A program made the position numbers and the translations under genes. The notes beneath the pieces were generated by a model. It did no database searches. It worked only from the letters and a program-made list of their open reading frames with translations, and was not told the DNA's origin. A DNA stretch of 12,422 nucleotides from DAIDKA01 sp035506335. Its GTDB lineage: Bacteria > Pseudomonadota > Gammaproteobacteria > Steroidobacterales > Steroidobacteraceae. Each line of letters begins with the position of its first letter. Position 1 is the first letter of the stretch. Location: positions 1 to 12,422 of the forward strand of contig DATJPN010000230.1 in NCBI GenBank assembly GCA_035506335.1, in the 5' to 3' direction. Below, piece after piece: positions 6,346 to 12,422 of the stretch.

Positions 6346-6711
6346 TCAGGCCGCGGTGCCGAGTGCGTTCCTCGCCTGGCTGGCGATCGCGCCGAAAGCG
6401 TCCGCATCGTGCACGGCGAGATCCGCCAGCATCTTGCGGTCGATTTCGATGCCGGCCCGGGTGAGGCCCGCGATCATGCGGCTGTAGCTCAGGCCATGGA
6501 TGCGGGCCGCGGCGTTGATGCGCGCGATCCACAGGGCGCGGAACTCGCGCTTCTTGGCGCGCCGGTCGCGAAAGGCGTACTGACCGGCCTTGATGACCGC
6601 CTGCTTGGCGGCGCGGTAAACCTTGCGACGGGCGTTGTAGTAACCCTTCGCCTTTCCCAGAACCTTGTTGTGGCGGGCTCGTGCCGTGACGCCACGCTTG
6701 ACTCGTGCCAT
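6346..6711 (-). CDS. rplT: 50S ribosomal protein L20
   Basis: This is a 121-residue protein (E. coli 118). L20 binds 23S rRNA early and is needed for assembly of the 50S subunit; in E. coli it also represses translation of rpmI-rplT. The N-terminal basic extension MARVKRGVTARARHNKVLGKAKGYY and the globular domain (REFRALWIARINAAARIHGLSYSRMI, then LADLAV) follow the family over the full length. The start ATG (6711-6709) is preceded by GGAG at 7 nt. It lies 24 bp after rpmI and 10 bp before pheS. The C-terminal tail after LADLAVHD is slightly longer than in E. coli. Confidence 0.98.
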   Translation of the reverse strand: MARVKRGVTARARHNKVLGKAKGYYNARRKVYRAAKQAVIKAGQYAFRDRRAKKREFRALWIARINAAARIHGLSYSRMIAGLTRAGIEIDRKMLADLAVHDADAFGAIASQARNALGTAA

Positions 6712-6735
6712 GGAATGTCTCCGTAAGCGAAAGGA

Positions 6736-6936
6736 CTAGTGATTCGGGAGCAGCGCCGGCAGACGGCCGACATCACTCTCGTGGATCAGACTGCTGCCGC
6801 CGGAGCGGGCGTGGCGCTTGCGCTTGCGGGACTTGTGGCCGAGGTTATGGCGGCGGCCGGCGGCATACGCCTTGTAGCCCTTCGCAGTCTTGCGAATACG
6901 CTTGGCCGCAGCCCGGTTGGTCTTCAACTTGGGCAT
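6736..6936 (-). CDS. rpmI: 50S ribosomal protein L35
   Basis: This is a 66-residue, strongly basic protein (E. coli 65). It starts MPKLKTNRAAAKRIRKTAKG and contains the family signature SRKRKRHAR; the C-terminus DVGRLPALLPNH matches the E. coli ending. The frame is open further upstream, with another ATG at 6942-6940. The ATG at 6936-6934 is chosen because L35 proteins begin MPK and because AGGAG (6950-6946) is then 9 nt away; for the upstream ATG it would be only 3 nt away. It follows a 114-bp gap with a strong three-way-junction fold that ends 11 nt before the Shine-Dalgarno. rplT follows after 24 bp. In E. coli the translation of rpmI is repressed by L20 acting on the leader, so this gap is the expected place for such control. 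Confidence 0.96.
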   Translation of the reverse strand: MPKLKTNRAAAKRIRKTAKGYKAYAAGRRHNLGHKSRKRKRHARSGGSSLIHESDVGRLPALLPNH

Positions 6937-6961
6937 GTTCATCAACTCCTGTTTGTAGCCC

Positions 6962-7004
6962 CGTTCGCAAGATGCCCTCTCGGGCACCCGCTGGCGGGCG
7001 AACG
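6962..7004 (-). promoter_or_regulatory. Three-way-junction RNA in rpmI leader (candidate L20 operator)
   Basis: In the minus-strand RNA, an outer 6-bp stem (CGTTCG 7004-6999 with CGAACG 6967-6962) closes two adjacent hairpins. The first is CCCG-CCAG-CGGG (6998-6987). The second is TGCCC-GAGA-GGGCA (6986-6973) with a GNRA tetraloop. No unpaired base separates the outer stem, hairpin 1 and hairpin 2, so they could stack. The fold ends 11 nt before the rpmI Shine-Dalgarno. L20 repression of rpmI is known in E. coli; that this element does the same job is my inference. Confidence 0.5.
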
Positions 7005-7050
7005 ACCGAAAAATCTTAAAACCGGTAGGTTTATTAAGACCTTACAGTCG

Positions 7051-7572
7051 TTACTTCTTTTTCGGTGCAAATACCATGATCATCTGCTTTCCCTCCATCA
7101 TCGGGTTCTGCTCGATCGTCCCCAGCTGGGACAGATCGGCCGACACCCGCGCCAGGAGCTTGCGCCCGATATCCTGGTGCACCATTTCACGGCCACGGAA
7201 CCTCAGGGTCACCTTGGCCTTGTCACCTTCGGTCAGGAAGCGGGTCAGATTACGCAGCTTGACCTGGTAATCCGCCTCTTCCGTACCCGGCCGGAATTTC
7301 ACTTCCTTGACCTGAATCTGCTTCTGCTTGCGTTTCGCCGAATGGGCCTTCTTGTTCGCCTCGAACAGGAACTTGCCGTAGTCCATGATGCGCACGACCG
7401 GCGGTTCCGCCGTCGGCGACACCTCGACGAGGTCCAATTCCGCGGCCGTGGCCATCGCCAGAGCCTCAAATCGGGTCATTACTCCGGCCTGGGAACCGTC
7501 CGCCGCGATCACCCGCAGATTGGGCGATGTGATCTCCTCATTGCGCCGGACGCGCTTGGATGCAATAGCGAT
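7051..7572 (-). CDS. infC: Translation initiation factor IF-3 (AUC or AUU start)
   Basis: IF-3 binds the 30S subunit, blocks premature 50S joining and rejects non-initiator tRNAs and non-canonical start codons. The N-domain begins KRVRRNEEI and includes LDLVEVSPTAEPPVVRIMDYGKF; a lysine-rich linker (about 74-85) leads to the C-domain (IQVKEVKFRPGTEEADYQVK, VTLRFRGREM, MIMVFAPKKK). No ATG, GTG or TTG precedes the conserved RRNEEI segment before the in-frame thrS stop. The first GTG (7512) would delete it. AUC at 7572-7570 has GGAGG (7585-7581) at an ideal 8 nt and gives 173 residues. AUU at 7566 gives 171 residues but with a 14-nt spacing. E. coli infC uses AUU, which lets IF-3 repress its own translation, so the same loop is likely here. 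thrS ends 3 bp upstream, and the Shine-Dalgarno lies within the end of thrS. Confidence 0.95.
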   Translation of the reverse strand: MAIASKRVRRNEEITSPNLRVIAADGSQAGVMTRFEALAMATAAELDLVEVSPTAEPPVVRIMDYGKFLFEANKKAHSAKRKQKQIQVKEVKFRPGTEEADYQVKLRNLTRFLTEGDKAKVTLRFRGREMVHQDIGRKLLARVSADLSQLGTIEQNPMMEGKQMIMVFAPKKK

Positions 7573-7585
7573 GCGTCAATCCTCC
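7570..7585 (-). promoter_or_regulatory. infC ribosome-binding site and non-canonical start
   Basis: GGAGG at 7585-7581 is a near-perfect Shine-Dalgarno located in the last codons of thrS. Eight nucleotides on is ATC (7572-7570), in frame with IF-3; ATT at 7566-7564 is two codons further. The spacing favours ATC. A non-AUG start here is the hallmark of IF-3 autoregulation. Confidence 0.7.
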
Positions 7586-9504
7586 AAAGTTCGGCGCCCG
7601 TGGCTGCTGAGCTCGACCTGCAGGCGTTCAATGAACGTCTCCACGGACATCGAACCCAGATCCTTGCCGCCACGTGTGCGCACTGCAAGCTGGTTTGCGG
7701 CGACCTCTTTGTCGCCGACGATCATCAAATATGGGACACGCTGGAGCGTGTGCTCGCGGATCTTAAGGCCGATTTTCTCGTTGCGCAAGTCGGTGATGGC
7801 GCGAACTCCATGTTTTTTAAGAGCTTCCGCCACCTCGCAGGCGTAAGCGGCCTGCCGGTCGGTGATATTGAGCACCGCCACCTGGTGCGGGGAAAGCCAG
7901 GTCGGGAGCCTTCCGGCATGGTGCTCGAGCAGGATGCCGAAGAAGCGCTCCAGGGAGCCGAAGATGGCCCGATGTAACATAACGGGCGTGCGCTTCTGGC
8001 TGTGCTCATCGATGTAGTACGCCCCGAGCCTCACCGGCATGTTGAGGTCCACCTGCAGGGTGCCGCACTGCCAGTCGCGCCCGATCGTGTCCTTCAGGAC
8101 GAACTCGAGTTTCGGGCCGTAGAAGGCGCCCTCGCCCGGGTTCAGCGTGTACTCGATGCCGGCGGCCACCGTGGCGGCCTTCAGGGCACTTTCGGCCCGA
8201 TCCCACACCGCATCATCGCCCACCCGCTTCGGCGGCCGGTCGGCGAACTTGATGCGCACGTCGTCGAAGCCGAAATCCCGGTAGATATCGAGCAGCAGCT
8301 TCGTGATCGCCACCGACTCGGTGGTGATCTGCTCCTCGGTGCAGAAAACGTGGGCGTCATCCTGGGTGAAGGCGCGCACGCGCATCAATCCATGCAGGGC
8401 GCCGGAGGGCTCGTAGCGATGCACCTTGCCGAACTCGGCGAGCCGCACGGGCAGCTCATGATGGCTCGTGAGGCCCTGCTTGAAGATCTGGACATGTCCC
8501 GGACAGTTCATCGGCTTGATCGCATAGACGCGCTCATCGGGCGTCCGGGTGACGTACATGTTCTCGCCGAACTTCTCCAGGTGCCCGGACTTCTCCCACA
8601 GCGAGACGTCCATCAGCTCCGGGCCGTTGACCTCCTGGTAGCCGCTCGGTCCCTGCTTCTGGCGCATGTAGGCAATGAGGGACTGGAACACCGCCCAGCC
8701 CTTCGGGTGCCAGAACACGGCCCCCGGCGCCTCCTCCTGCATGTGGAACAGGTCGAGCTCCCGGCCGATGCGCCGGTGATCGCGCTTCTCGGCCTCCTCG
8801 AGGCGCTTCAGGTACTCATCGAGCTGCTTGCGGTCCGGCCACGCCGTGCCGTAAATCCGCTGCAGCATCTCGTTGCGCGAGTCCCCGCGCCAGTAGGCGC
8901 CGGCGAGCTTCGTCAGCTTGAAGGCGGTGAGCTTGCCGGTGGAGGGCACGTGCGGTCCGCGGCACAGATCGACCCAGTCGCCCTGCCCGTAGAGGGAGAT
9001 CGCCTCCCCGGCCGGAATGCTCGCGATGATCTCGGCCTTGTAGCGTTCCCCCAAGCCCTTGAAGTACTCGACCGCCGCATCCCGGTCCATGACCCGTCGC
9101 GTGACCTTCTGGTCGGCCTGCGCGAGCTCCACCATGCGCGCCTCGATCGCGGCCAGGTCCTCGAGGGTGAACGGGCGCGGGGAGGCGAAATCGTAATAGA
9201 AGCCGTCCTCGATGACCGGTCCGATGGTGACCTGGACCTGCGGGAACAGCTGCTTGACGGCCTGCGCCAGTAAGTGCGCGGTGGAGTGACGGATGACTTC
9301 CAGGCCCGCGGGGTCCTTCGCCGTGACGATCGACACGGTCGCGTCGTGATCGATCGTGAAGGAGGTGTCGACGAGCTTCCCGTCCACGCGCCCGGCCAGG
9401 GCGGCCTTGCGCAAGCCCGCGCCGATACTCGCCGCCACGTCGTCCACCGTCACCGGGTGGTCGAACGGACGCTGACTGCCATCCGGCAATGTCACGACAG
9501 GCAT
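7576..9504 (-). CDS. thrS: Threonine--tRNA ligase
   Basis: This is a 642-residue cytoplasmic class II synthetase that charges tRNA-Thr, the same length as E. coli ThrS. Domains: N-terminal TGS domain (1-62, MPVVTLPDGSQRPF); editing domain that removes serine (about 65-225) with the HxxxH pair His73/His77 and the C-x3-H pair Cys181/His185; catalytic core (about 243-534) with zinc ligands Cys334 (MNCPGH), His385 (DDAHVF) and His511 (MLHRAIFGS) at the same numbers as in E. coli; and anticodon-binding domain (about 535-642, WLSPHQVAVLNITD, YLMIVGDKE). ATG at 9504-9502 matches the family start; the Shine-Dalgarno is poor (GGTTGGATC). It is the first gene of the translation block. A strong terminator ends only 21-26 bp upstream, so its promoter is not obvious. 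The E. coli tRNA-like operator was not identified. infC starts 3 bp after its stop. Confidence 0.98.
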   Translation of the reverse strand: MPVVTLPDGSQRPFDHPVTVDDVAASIGAGLRKAALAGRVDGKLVDTSFTIDHDATVSIVTAKDPAGLEVIRHSTAHLLAQAVKQLFPQVQVTIGPVIEDGFYYDFASPRPFTLEDLAAIEARMVELAQADQKVTRRVMDRDAAVEYFKGLGERYKAEIIASIPAGEAISLYGQGDWVDLCRGPHVPSTGKLTAFKLTKLAGAYWRGDSRNEMLQRIYGTAWPDRKQLDEYLKRLEEAEKRDHRRIGRELDLFHMQEEAPGAVFWHPKGWAVFQSLIAYMRQKQGPSGYQEVNGPELMDVSLWEKSGHLEKFGENMYVTRTPDERVYAIKPMNCPGHVQIFKQGLTSHHELPVRLAEFGKVHRYEPSGALHGLMRVRAFTQDDAHVFCTEEQITTESVAITKLLLDIYRDFGFDDVRIKFADRPPKRVGDDAVWDRAESALKAATVAAGIEYTLNPGEGAFYGPKLEFVLKDTIGRDWQCGTLQVDLNMPVRLGAYYIDEHSQKRTPVMLHRAIFGSLERFFGILLEHHAGRLPTWLSPHQVAVLNITDRQAAYACEVAEALKKHGVRAITDLRNEKIGLKIREHTLQRVPYLMIVGDKEVAANQLAVRTRGGKDLGSMSVETFIERLQVELSSHGRRTLED

Positions 9505-9525
9505 GGATGATCCAACCTAAGGTCT

Positions 9526-9560
9526 AAGAAAAAGGGCGCCCGATGCCGCGGGCGCCCTTT
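9526..9560 (-). terminator. Intrinsic terminator after tRNA-Val
   Basis: An 11-bp perfect inverted repeat, AAAGGGCGCCC at 9560-9550 and GGGCGCCCTTT at 9541-9531 in minus-strand sense, has an 8-nt loop and is followed by a T-rich run (T5-C-T2). On the other strand the trailing sequence is only TTTCGA, so the signal is oriented to stop minus-strand transcription from tRNA-Val. It ends about 21 bp before the thrS start codon. Confidence 0.85.
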
Positions 9561-9566
9561 CGAATC

Positions 9567-9641
9567 TGGTAGGCGCGAGTGGGATCGAACCACCGACCAC
9601 CACCATGTCAAGGTGATGCTCTACCACTGAGCTACGCGCCT
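9567..9641 (-). tRNA. tRNA-Val (anticodon GAC)
   Basis: This is a 75-nt cloverleaf with encoded CCA (complement of 9567-9569). The acceptor stem AGGCGCG pairs with CGCGCCT, giving an A1-U72 closing pair. The D arm is GCTCAGTGGTAGAGC, and the anticodon stem TCACC/GGTGG encloses loop TTGACAT with anticodon GAC at 9609-9607. The T arm is GTTCGATCC. The anticodon arm CACCTTGACATGGTGG is the same as in E. coli tRNA-Val(GAC). It reads GUC/GUU codons. It lies between uvrB and thrS, with a promoter upstream and a terminator 6 bp downstream. Confidence 0.97.
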
Positions 9642-9681
9642 GCATTCTCCCGCACAGCAGCGACCTGCGAAGGGGACCGGC

Positions 9682-9710
9682 AAGATACCGAAGCCTACCT
9701 GTGGAGGCAA
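9682..9710 (-). promoter_or_regulatory. Probable tRNA-Val promoter
   Basis: TTGCCT (9710-9705) and TATCTT (9687-9682) are 17 bp apart, with 4 of 6 matches in each hexamer. The sequence after the -10, GCCGGTCCCC, is a GC-rich discriminator as in stringently controlled stable-RNA promoters. It lies just after the uvrB stop and would give a leader of about 33-35 nt before the tRNA. It may also feed thrS by read-through. Confidence 0.5.
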
Positions 9711-9718
9711 GCCAACGC

Positions 9719-11773
9719 TCACCCCGCCGCGCGACCCCGCGCCGCAGGAGCAAGGCCCAGTTCCAGCGCCTTCAGCTTCTCGATCTGGTCGCGCAGCGCC
9801 GCGGCCTCCTCGAACTGCAGCTCCCGGGCCTTCGCGAACATCCGGCTCTCCAGGGCCTTGATCTGCCGCAGGATCGCCGCCGGCTCCAGGTTCACCGGCG
9901 AGGCCCCCTCCTCGGCCGCGATCGCCCGCTCCCGGCCGCGGCGCTTGCCCGAAGGCTGTGGGGCCGCCGAGCGGGCCCCCTCCATGATGTCGCTCACCGC
10001 CTTCCTGATGCCCACCGGCGTGATGCCATGCAGCGTATTGAACTCGATCTGGCGGTTGCGGCGCCGCTCGGTCTCATCGAGGGCCCGGCGCATCGAGCCC
10101 GTGATCCGGTCCGCGTAGAGGATCGCCCGCCCGTTGATATGCCGGGCGGCGCGGCCGATGGTCTGGATCAGGGAATTGTCCGAGCGCAGGAAGCCCTCCT
10201 TGTCCGCATCGAGGATGGCCACCAGCGACACCTCGGGCATGTCCAGGCCCTCGCGCAGCAGATTGATGCCCACCAGCACATCGAATCGGCCAAGTCTCAG
10301 GTCACGGATGATTTCGGTGCGCTCGACGGTCTCGACATCCGAGTGCAGGTAGCGGACCCGGACCTCGTGGTCGTGCAGGTAGTCGGTCAGGTCCTCCGCC
10401 ATGCGCTTCGTGAGGACAGTGATCAGCACCCGCTCATCCCGGGCCACGCAGCGCTGGATCTCCGAGAGCACGTCATCGACCTGGGTGCGCACCGGCCGCA
10501 CCTCGACCTGCGGGTCGACGAGGCCCGTGGGGCGCACGAGCAGCTCCACGACCTGCGCGGAGTGGGTTCTCTCGTAACTTCCGGGCGTCGCCGACACGAA
10601 GATCATCTGCGGTGCCGCCCGTTCCCACTCCTCGAACTTCAGCGGCCGGTTGTCCAGCGCCGAGGGCAGCCGGAACCCGTATTCGACGAGGGTCTCCTTG
10701 CGCGAGCGATCGCCCTTGTACATCGCGCCGAGCTGCGGGATCGTCTGGTGGCTCTCATCGACGAAGAGCAGCGCATTCGGCGGCAGGTAGTCGAACAGGC
10801 ACGGCGGCGGATCACCCGGCTGCCGCCCCGAGAGGTAGCGCGAGTAGTTCTCGATGCCCGCGCAATAGCCGACCTCCTGCATCATCTCCATGTCGAACAT
10901 CGTGCGCTGCTCCAGCCGCTGCGCCTCCAGGAGCTTGCCCCCGTCGCGCAGCTGCGCGAGGCGCACGCGCAGGTCCTCGCGGATCTGGTCGACGGCACCG
11001 ATCAGCCGCTCCCGCGGGGTCACGTAGTGGGTTCCCGGATAGATCGTGAAGCGCGGCAGCTTGCGCATCACCTGGCCGGTCAGCGGATCGAAAACCGAAA
11101 TGGAATCAATGGTGTCATCGAAGAGCTCGATGCGCACCGCCTCACGGCTGGACTCGGCGGGGAACACGTCCACGACATCGCCGCGCACCCGGTAGGTGCC
11201 CTGCGTGAGGTCGAGCTCGTTGCGCGTGTACTGCATGTCGGCCAGGCGCCGCAGCAATCGGCGCTGATCCATGCGATCCCCGCGCACGACGTGCAGCACC
11301 ATGGACAGGTAGGCCTGCGGATCCCCCAGGCCATAGATCGCCGAGACGGTGGCGACGATGATCGAATCGGAGCGCTCCAGCAGCGCCTTCGTGGCCGAGA
11401 GGCGCATCTGCTCGATGTGCTCGTTGACCGAGGAGTCCTTCTCTATGTAGGTGTCCGTCGAGGGCACGTACGCTTCGGGCTGGTAGTAGTCGTAATACGA
11501 GACGAAGTATTCGACCGCATTGTCCGGAAAAAACTCACGAAATTCCCCGTACAGCTGGGCCGCGAGGGTCTTGTTGTGCGCCAGCACGATCGTCGGACGC
11601 TGTACCCGGTTGATCACTTCGGCGGCGACGTAGGTCTTGCCCGCGCCCGTGACGCCGAGCAGCGTCTGATGAGCGAGCCCGTTGTTCAGGCCCTCGCACA
11701 GCTGCTCGATGGCCGCCGGCTGGTCTCCCGCGGGGGAATACTCGGCTTGGAGTCGAAACGGCAGACGTTCCAT
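9719..11773 (-). CDS. uvrB: UvrABC excision repair protein UvrB
   Basis: This is a 684-residue protein (E. coli 673) and the damage-verification subunit of nucleotide excision repair: loaded by UvrA, it opens DNA at the lesion and recruits UvrC. It is a superfamily 2 helicase fold. Walker A is GVTGAGKT at 40-47 (Ala replaces the Ser of E. coli). The beta-hairpin that inserts into DNA is YYDYYQPEAYVPSTDTYIEK (93-112). Walker B is VDESH at 338-342. Later helicase motifs are FVSATPG (392-398), LREGLDMPEV (506-515) and QTIGRAARHINGRA (537-550). The C-terminal UVR motif, which contacts UvrC, is at about 641-670. The start ATG matches family N-termini, but no clear Shine-Dalgarno is seen. It is transcribed divergently from the aminotransferase across a 76-bp spacer. 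No E. coli-type LexA box is visible there. Confidence 0.98.
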   Translation of the reverse strand: MERLPFRLQAEYSPAGDQPAAIEQLCEGLNNGLAHQTLLGVTGAGKTYVAAEVINRVQRPTIVLAHNKTLAAQLYGEFREFFPDNAVEYFVSYYDYYQPEAYVPSTDTYIEKDSSVNEHIEQMRLSATKALLERSDSIIVATVSAIYGLGDPQAYLSMVLHVVRGDRMDQRRLLRRLADMQYTRNELDLTQGTYRVRGDVVDVFPAESSREAVRIELFDDTIDSISVFDPLTGQVMRKLPRFTIYPGTHYVTPRERLIGAVDQIREDLRVRLAQLRDGGKLLEAQRLEQRTMFDMEMMQEVGYCAGIENYSRYLSGRQPGDPPPCLFDYLPPNALLFVDESHQTIPQLGAMYKGDRSRKETLVEYGFRLPSALDNRPLKFEEWERAAPQMIFVSATPGSYERTHSAQVVELLVRPTGLVDPQVEVRPVRTQVDDVLSEIQRCVARDERVLITVLTKRMAEDLTDYLHDHEVRVRYLHSDVETVERTEIIRDLRLGRFDVLVGINLLREGLDMPEVSLVAILDADKEGFLRSDNSLIQTIGRAARHINGRAILYADRITGSMRRALDETERRRNRQIEFNTLHGITPVGIRKAVSDIMEGARSAAPQPSGKRRGRERAIAAEEGASPVNLEPAAILRQIKALESRMFAKARELQFEEAAALRDQIEKLKALELGLAPAARGRAAG

Positions 11774-11780
11774 AGTCGGA

Positions 11781-11811
11781 TTGGTGGCTCCGGGCGCAAT
11801 CCCGTAATATA
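11781..11811. promoter_or_regulatory. Overlapping divergent promoters of uvrB and aminotransferase
   Basis: The 76-bp spacer has one AT-rich island, GTAATATAC (11804-11812). On the minus strand it gives TATATT (11811-11806, 5 of 6 to the -10 consensus) for uvrB, with no good -35. On the plus strand it gives TAATAT (11805-11810, 4 of 6) with TTGGTG (11781-11786) 18 bp upstream for the aminotransferase. The two -10 regions occupy the same bases. Confidence 0.35.
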
Positions 11812-11849
11812 CGTGTCACTGCCTTCCTTCGCGACGCCTCCAGGAATCC

Positions 11850-12422
11850 ATGAGCCTACCCGTCTCAAGACGCGTCCAGCGCGTCAAGCCCTCGCCCACT
11901 CTGGCCGTGACCGCGCGCGCCGCGCGCCTGAAGGCCGAGGGCCATGACGTCATCGGCCTCGGCGCCGGTGAACCGGACTTCGACACGCCCGCGCACATCG
12001 CGCAGGCGGGCATCGATGCGATCAAGGCCGGTTTCACGCGCTATACGAATGTGGATGGCACGAACGAGTTGAAGGACGCCATCATCGCGAAGTTCAAGCG
12101 CGACAATGCGATCGACTACGAGCGGCCGCAGATCCTCGTGTCGAGCGGCGCCAAGCAGACGCTCTACAACCTGTGCATGGCCGTGCTCGATCCGGGCGAT
12201 GAGGCCATCATCCCGGCGCCCTACTGGGTGTCGTATCCGGACATGGTGCTGCTGTCCGACGGCCTGCCCGTCATGCCCTTCGCCGGCGCGTCCCAGGGCT
12301 ACAAGATCACCCCGCGGCAGCTCGCGACCTCGATCACGCCGAAGACGCGGCTGGTGCTGCTGAACAGCCCCTGCAATCCCACCGGCGCCGCCTATACGCG
12401 CGCCGAGCTGCGTGCGCTCGGG
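11850..12422 (+). CDS. PLP-dependent class I/II aminotransferase, AspC-like (3' part missing)
   Basis: Only the first 191 residues are in the window, about half of the roughly 390-400 usual for the family. The start is ATG 11850-11852 with AGGA 4 nt upstream; the N-terminus MSLPVSRRVQRVKPSPTLAV is typical of bacterial subgroup I-beta aspartate aminotransferases. Motifs: GLGAGEPDFDTP (36-47), TRYTNVDG (63-70), SSGAKQ (98-103, binds the cofactor phosphate), PAPYWVSYPDM (122-132, Tyr/Trp stacking on PLP) and NSPCNPTG (172-179), with Asn176 expected to contact the PLP ring. Cys175 replaces the Ser common in SPSNPTG. The Schiff-base lysine lies beyond the window. The likely reaction is amino transfer from aspartate or another amino acid to 2-oxoglutarate; a prephenate or broader substrate range cannot be excluded. 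It is divergent from uvrB. Confidence 0.92.
   Translation, partial: MSLPVSRRVQRVKPSPTLAVTARAARLKAEGHDVIGLGAGEPDFDTPAHIAQAGIDAIKAGFTRYTNVDGTNELKDAIIAKFKRDNAIDYERPQILVSSGAKQTLYNLCMAVLDPGDEAIIPAPYWVSYPDMVLLSDGLPVMPFAGASQGYKITPRQLATSITPKTRLVLLNSPCNPTGAAYTRAELRALG

Noticed and set aside
6336..6407. Longer pheS start at ATG 6407
   Set aside because: It adds 24 residues without family similarity, overlapping rplT by 62 bp. GTG 6335 aligns with the E. coli N-terminus.
9597..9625. Perfect -35 hexamer TTGACA in the tRNA-Val anticodon arm as a thrS promoter
   Set aside because: The hexamer is fixed by the tRNA sequence, and no -10 like sequence lies 16-18 bp downstream.
11774..11849. LexA (SOS) box before uvrB
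   Set aside because: No CTG-N10-CAG palindrome is present in the spacer on inspection, so SOS control is not claimed.
9701..11947. 748-codon plus-strand open frame opposite uvrB
   Set aside because: It is antisense to uvrB over its full length and continues through the aminotransferase start; composition is shadow-like.

Overview
The window comes from a high-G+C proteobacterial chromosome. It is almost certainly from a gammaproteobacterium, because the order thrS-infC-rpmI-rplT-pheS-pheT-ihfA-merR is the classical gammaproteobacterial translation/IHF block. The proteins resemble E. coli and Pseudomonas homologues closely. I cannot place it below class level with confidence. Nearly everything is on the minus strand; only the last gene, at the right edge, is on the plus strand.

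Reading in the direction of transcription (right to left): a divergent pair occupies 11774-11849, with a class I/II aminotransferase leaving to the right (cut by the window edge) and uvrB leaving to the left. After uvrB comes tRNA-Val(GAC) with a good promoter, then a strong intrinsic terminator only 26 bp before thrS. Then follow thrS, infC (non-canonical AUC/AUU start), rpmI, rplT, pheS, pheT, ihfA and a MerR-family gene. Gaps are 3-24 bp, or an overlap, except for a 114-bp structured gap between infC and rpmI. This block supplies threonyl- and phenylalanyl-tRNA synthetases, initiation factor 3, ribosomal proteins L35 and L20, the alpha subunit of the nucleoid DNA-bending protein IHF, and a small DNA-binding regulator. 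It is core translation and chromosome biology.

Left of the block lies a secreted trypsin-like serine protease with a 430-residue C-terminal region I do not recognise, then tRNA-Pro(GGG) with a consensus -10 box almost touching its mature 5' end. Beyond the tRNA 3' end (positions 1-132) the sequence is less GC-rich. It holds a direct repeat and the start of a small unrecognised gene that runs off the window. tRNA 3' ends are common integration sites, so this could be the edge of an accessory region, but the window is too short to tell.

There is no gene-free stretch over 300 bp, no CRISPR array and no insertion sequence. I do not see a new multi-gene system. The best leads are the protease's unknown domain, the three-way-junction RNA before rpmI (candidate L20 operator), the terminator sitting between tRNA-Val and thrS, and the tRNA-Pro boundary. 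Large plus-strand open frames opposite the protease, pheT, pheS, thrS and uvrB are treated as high-GC antisense shadows.
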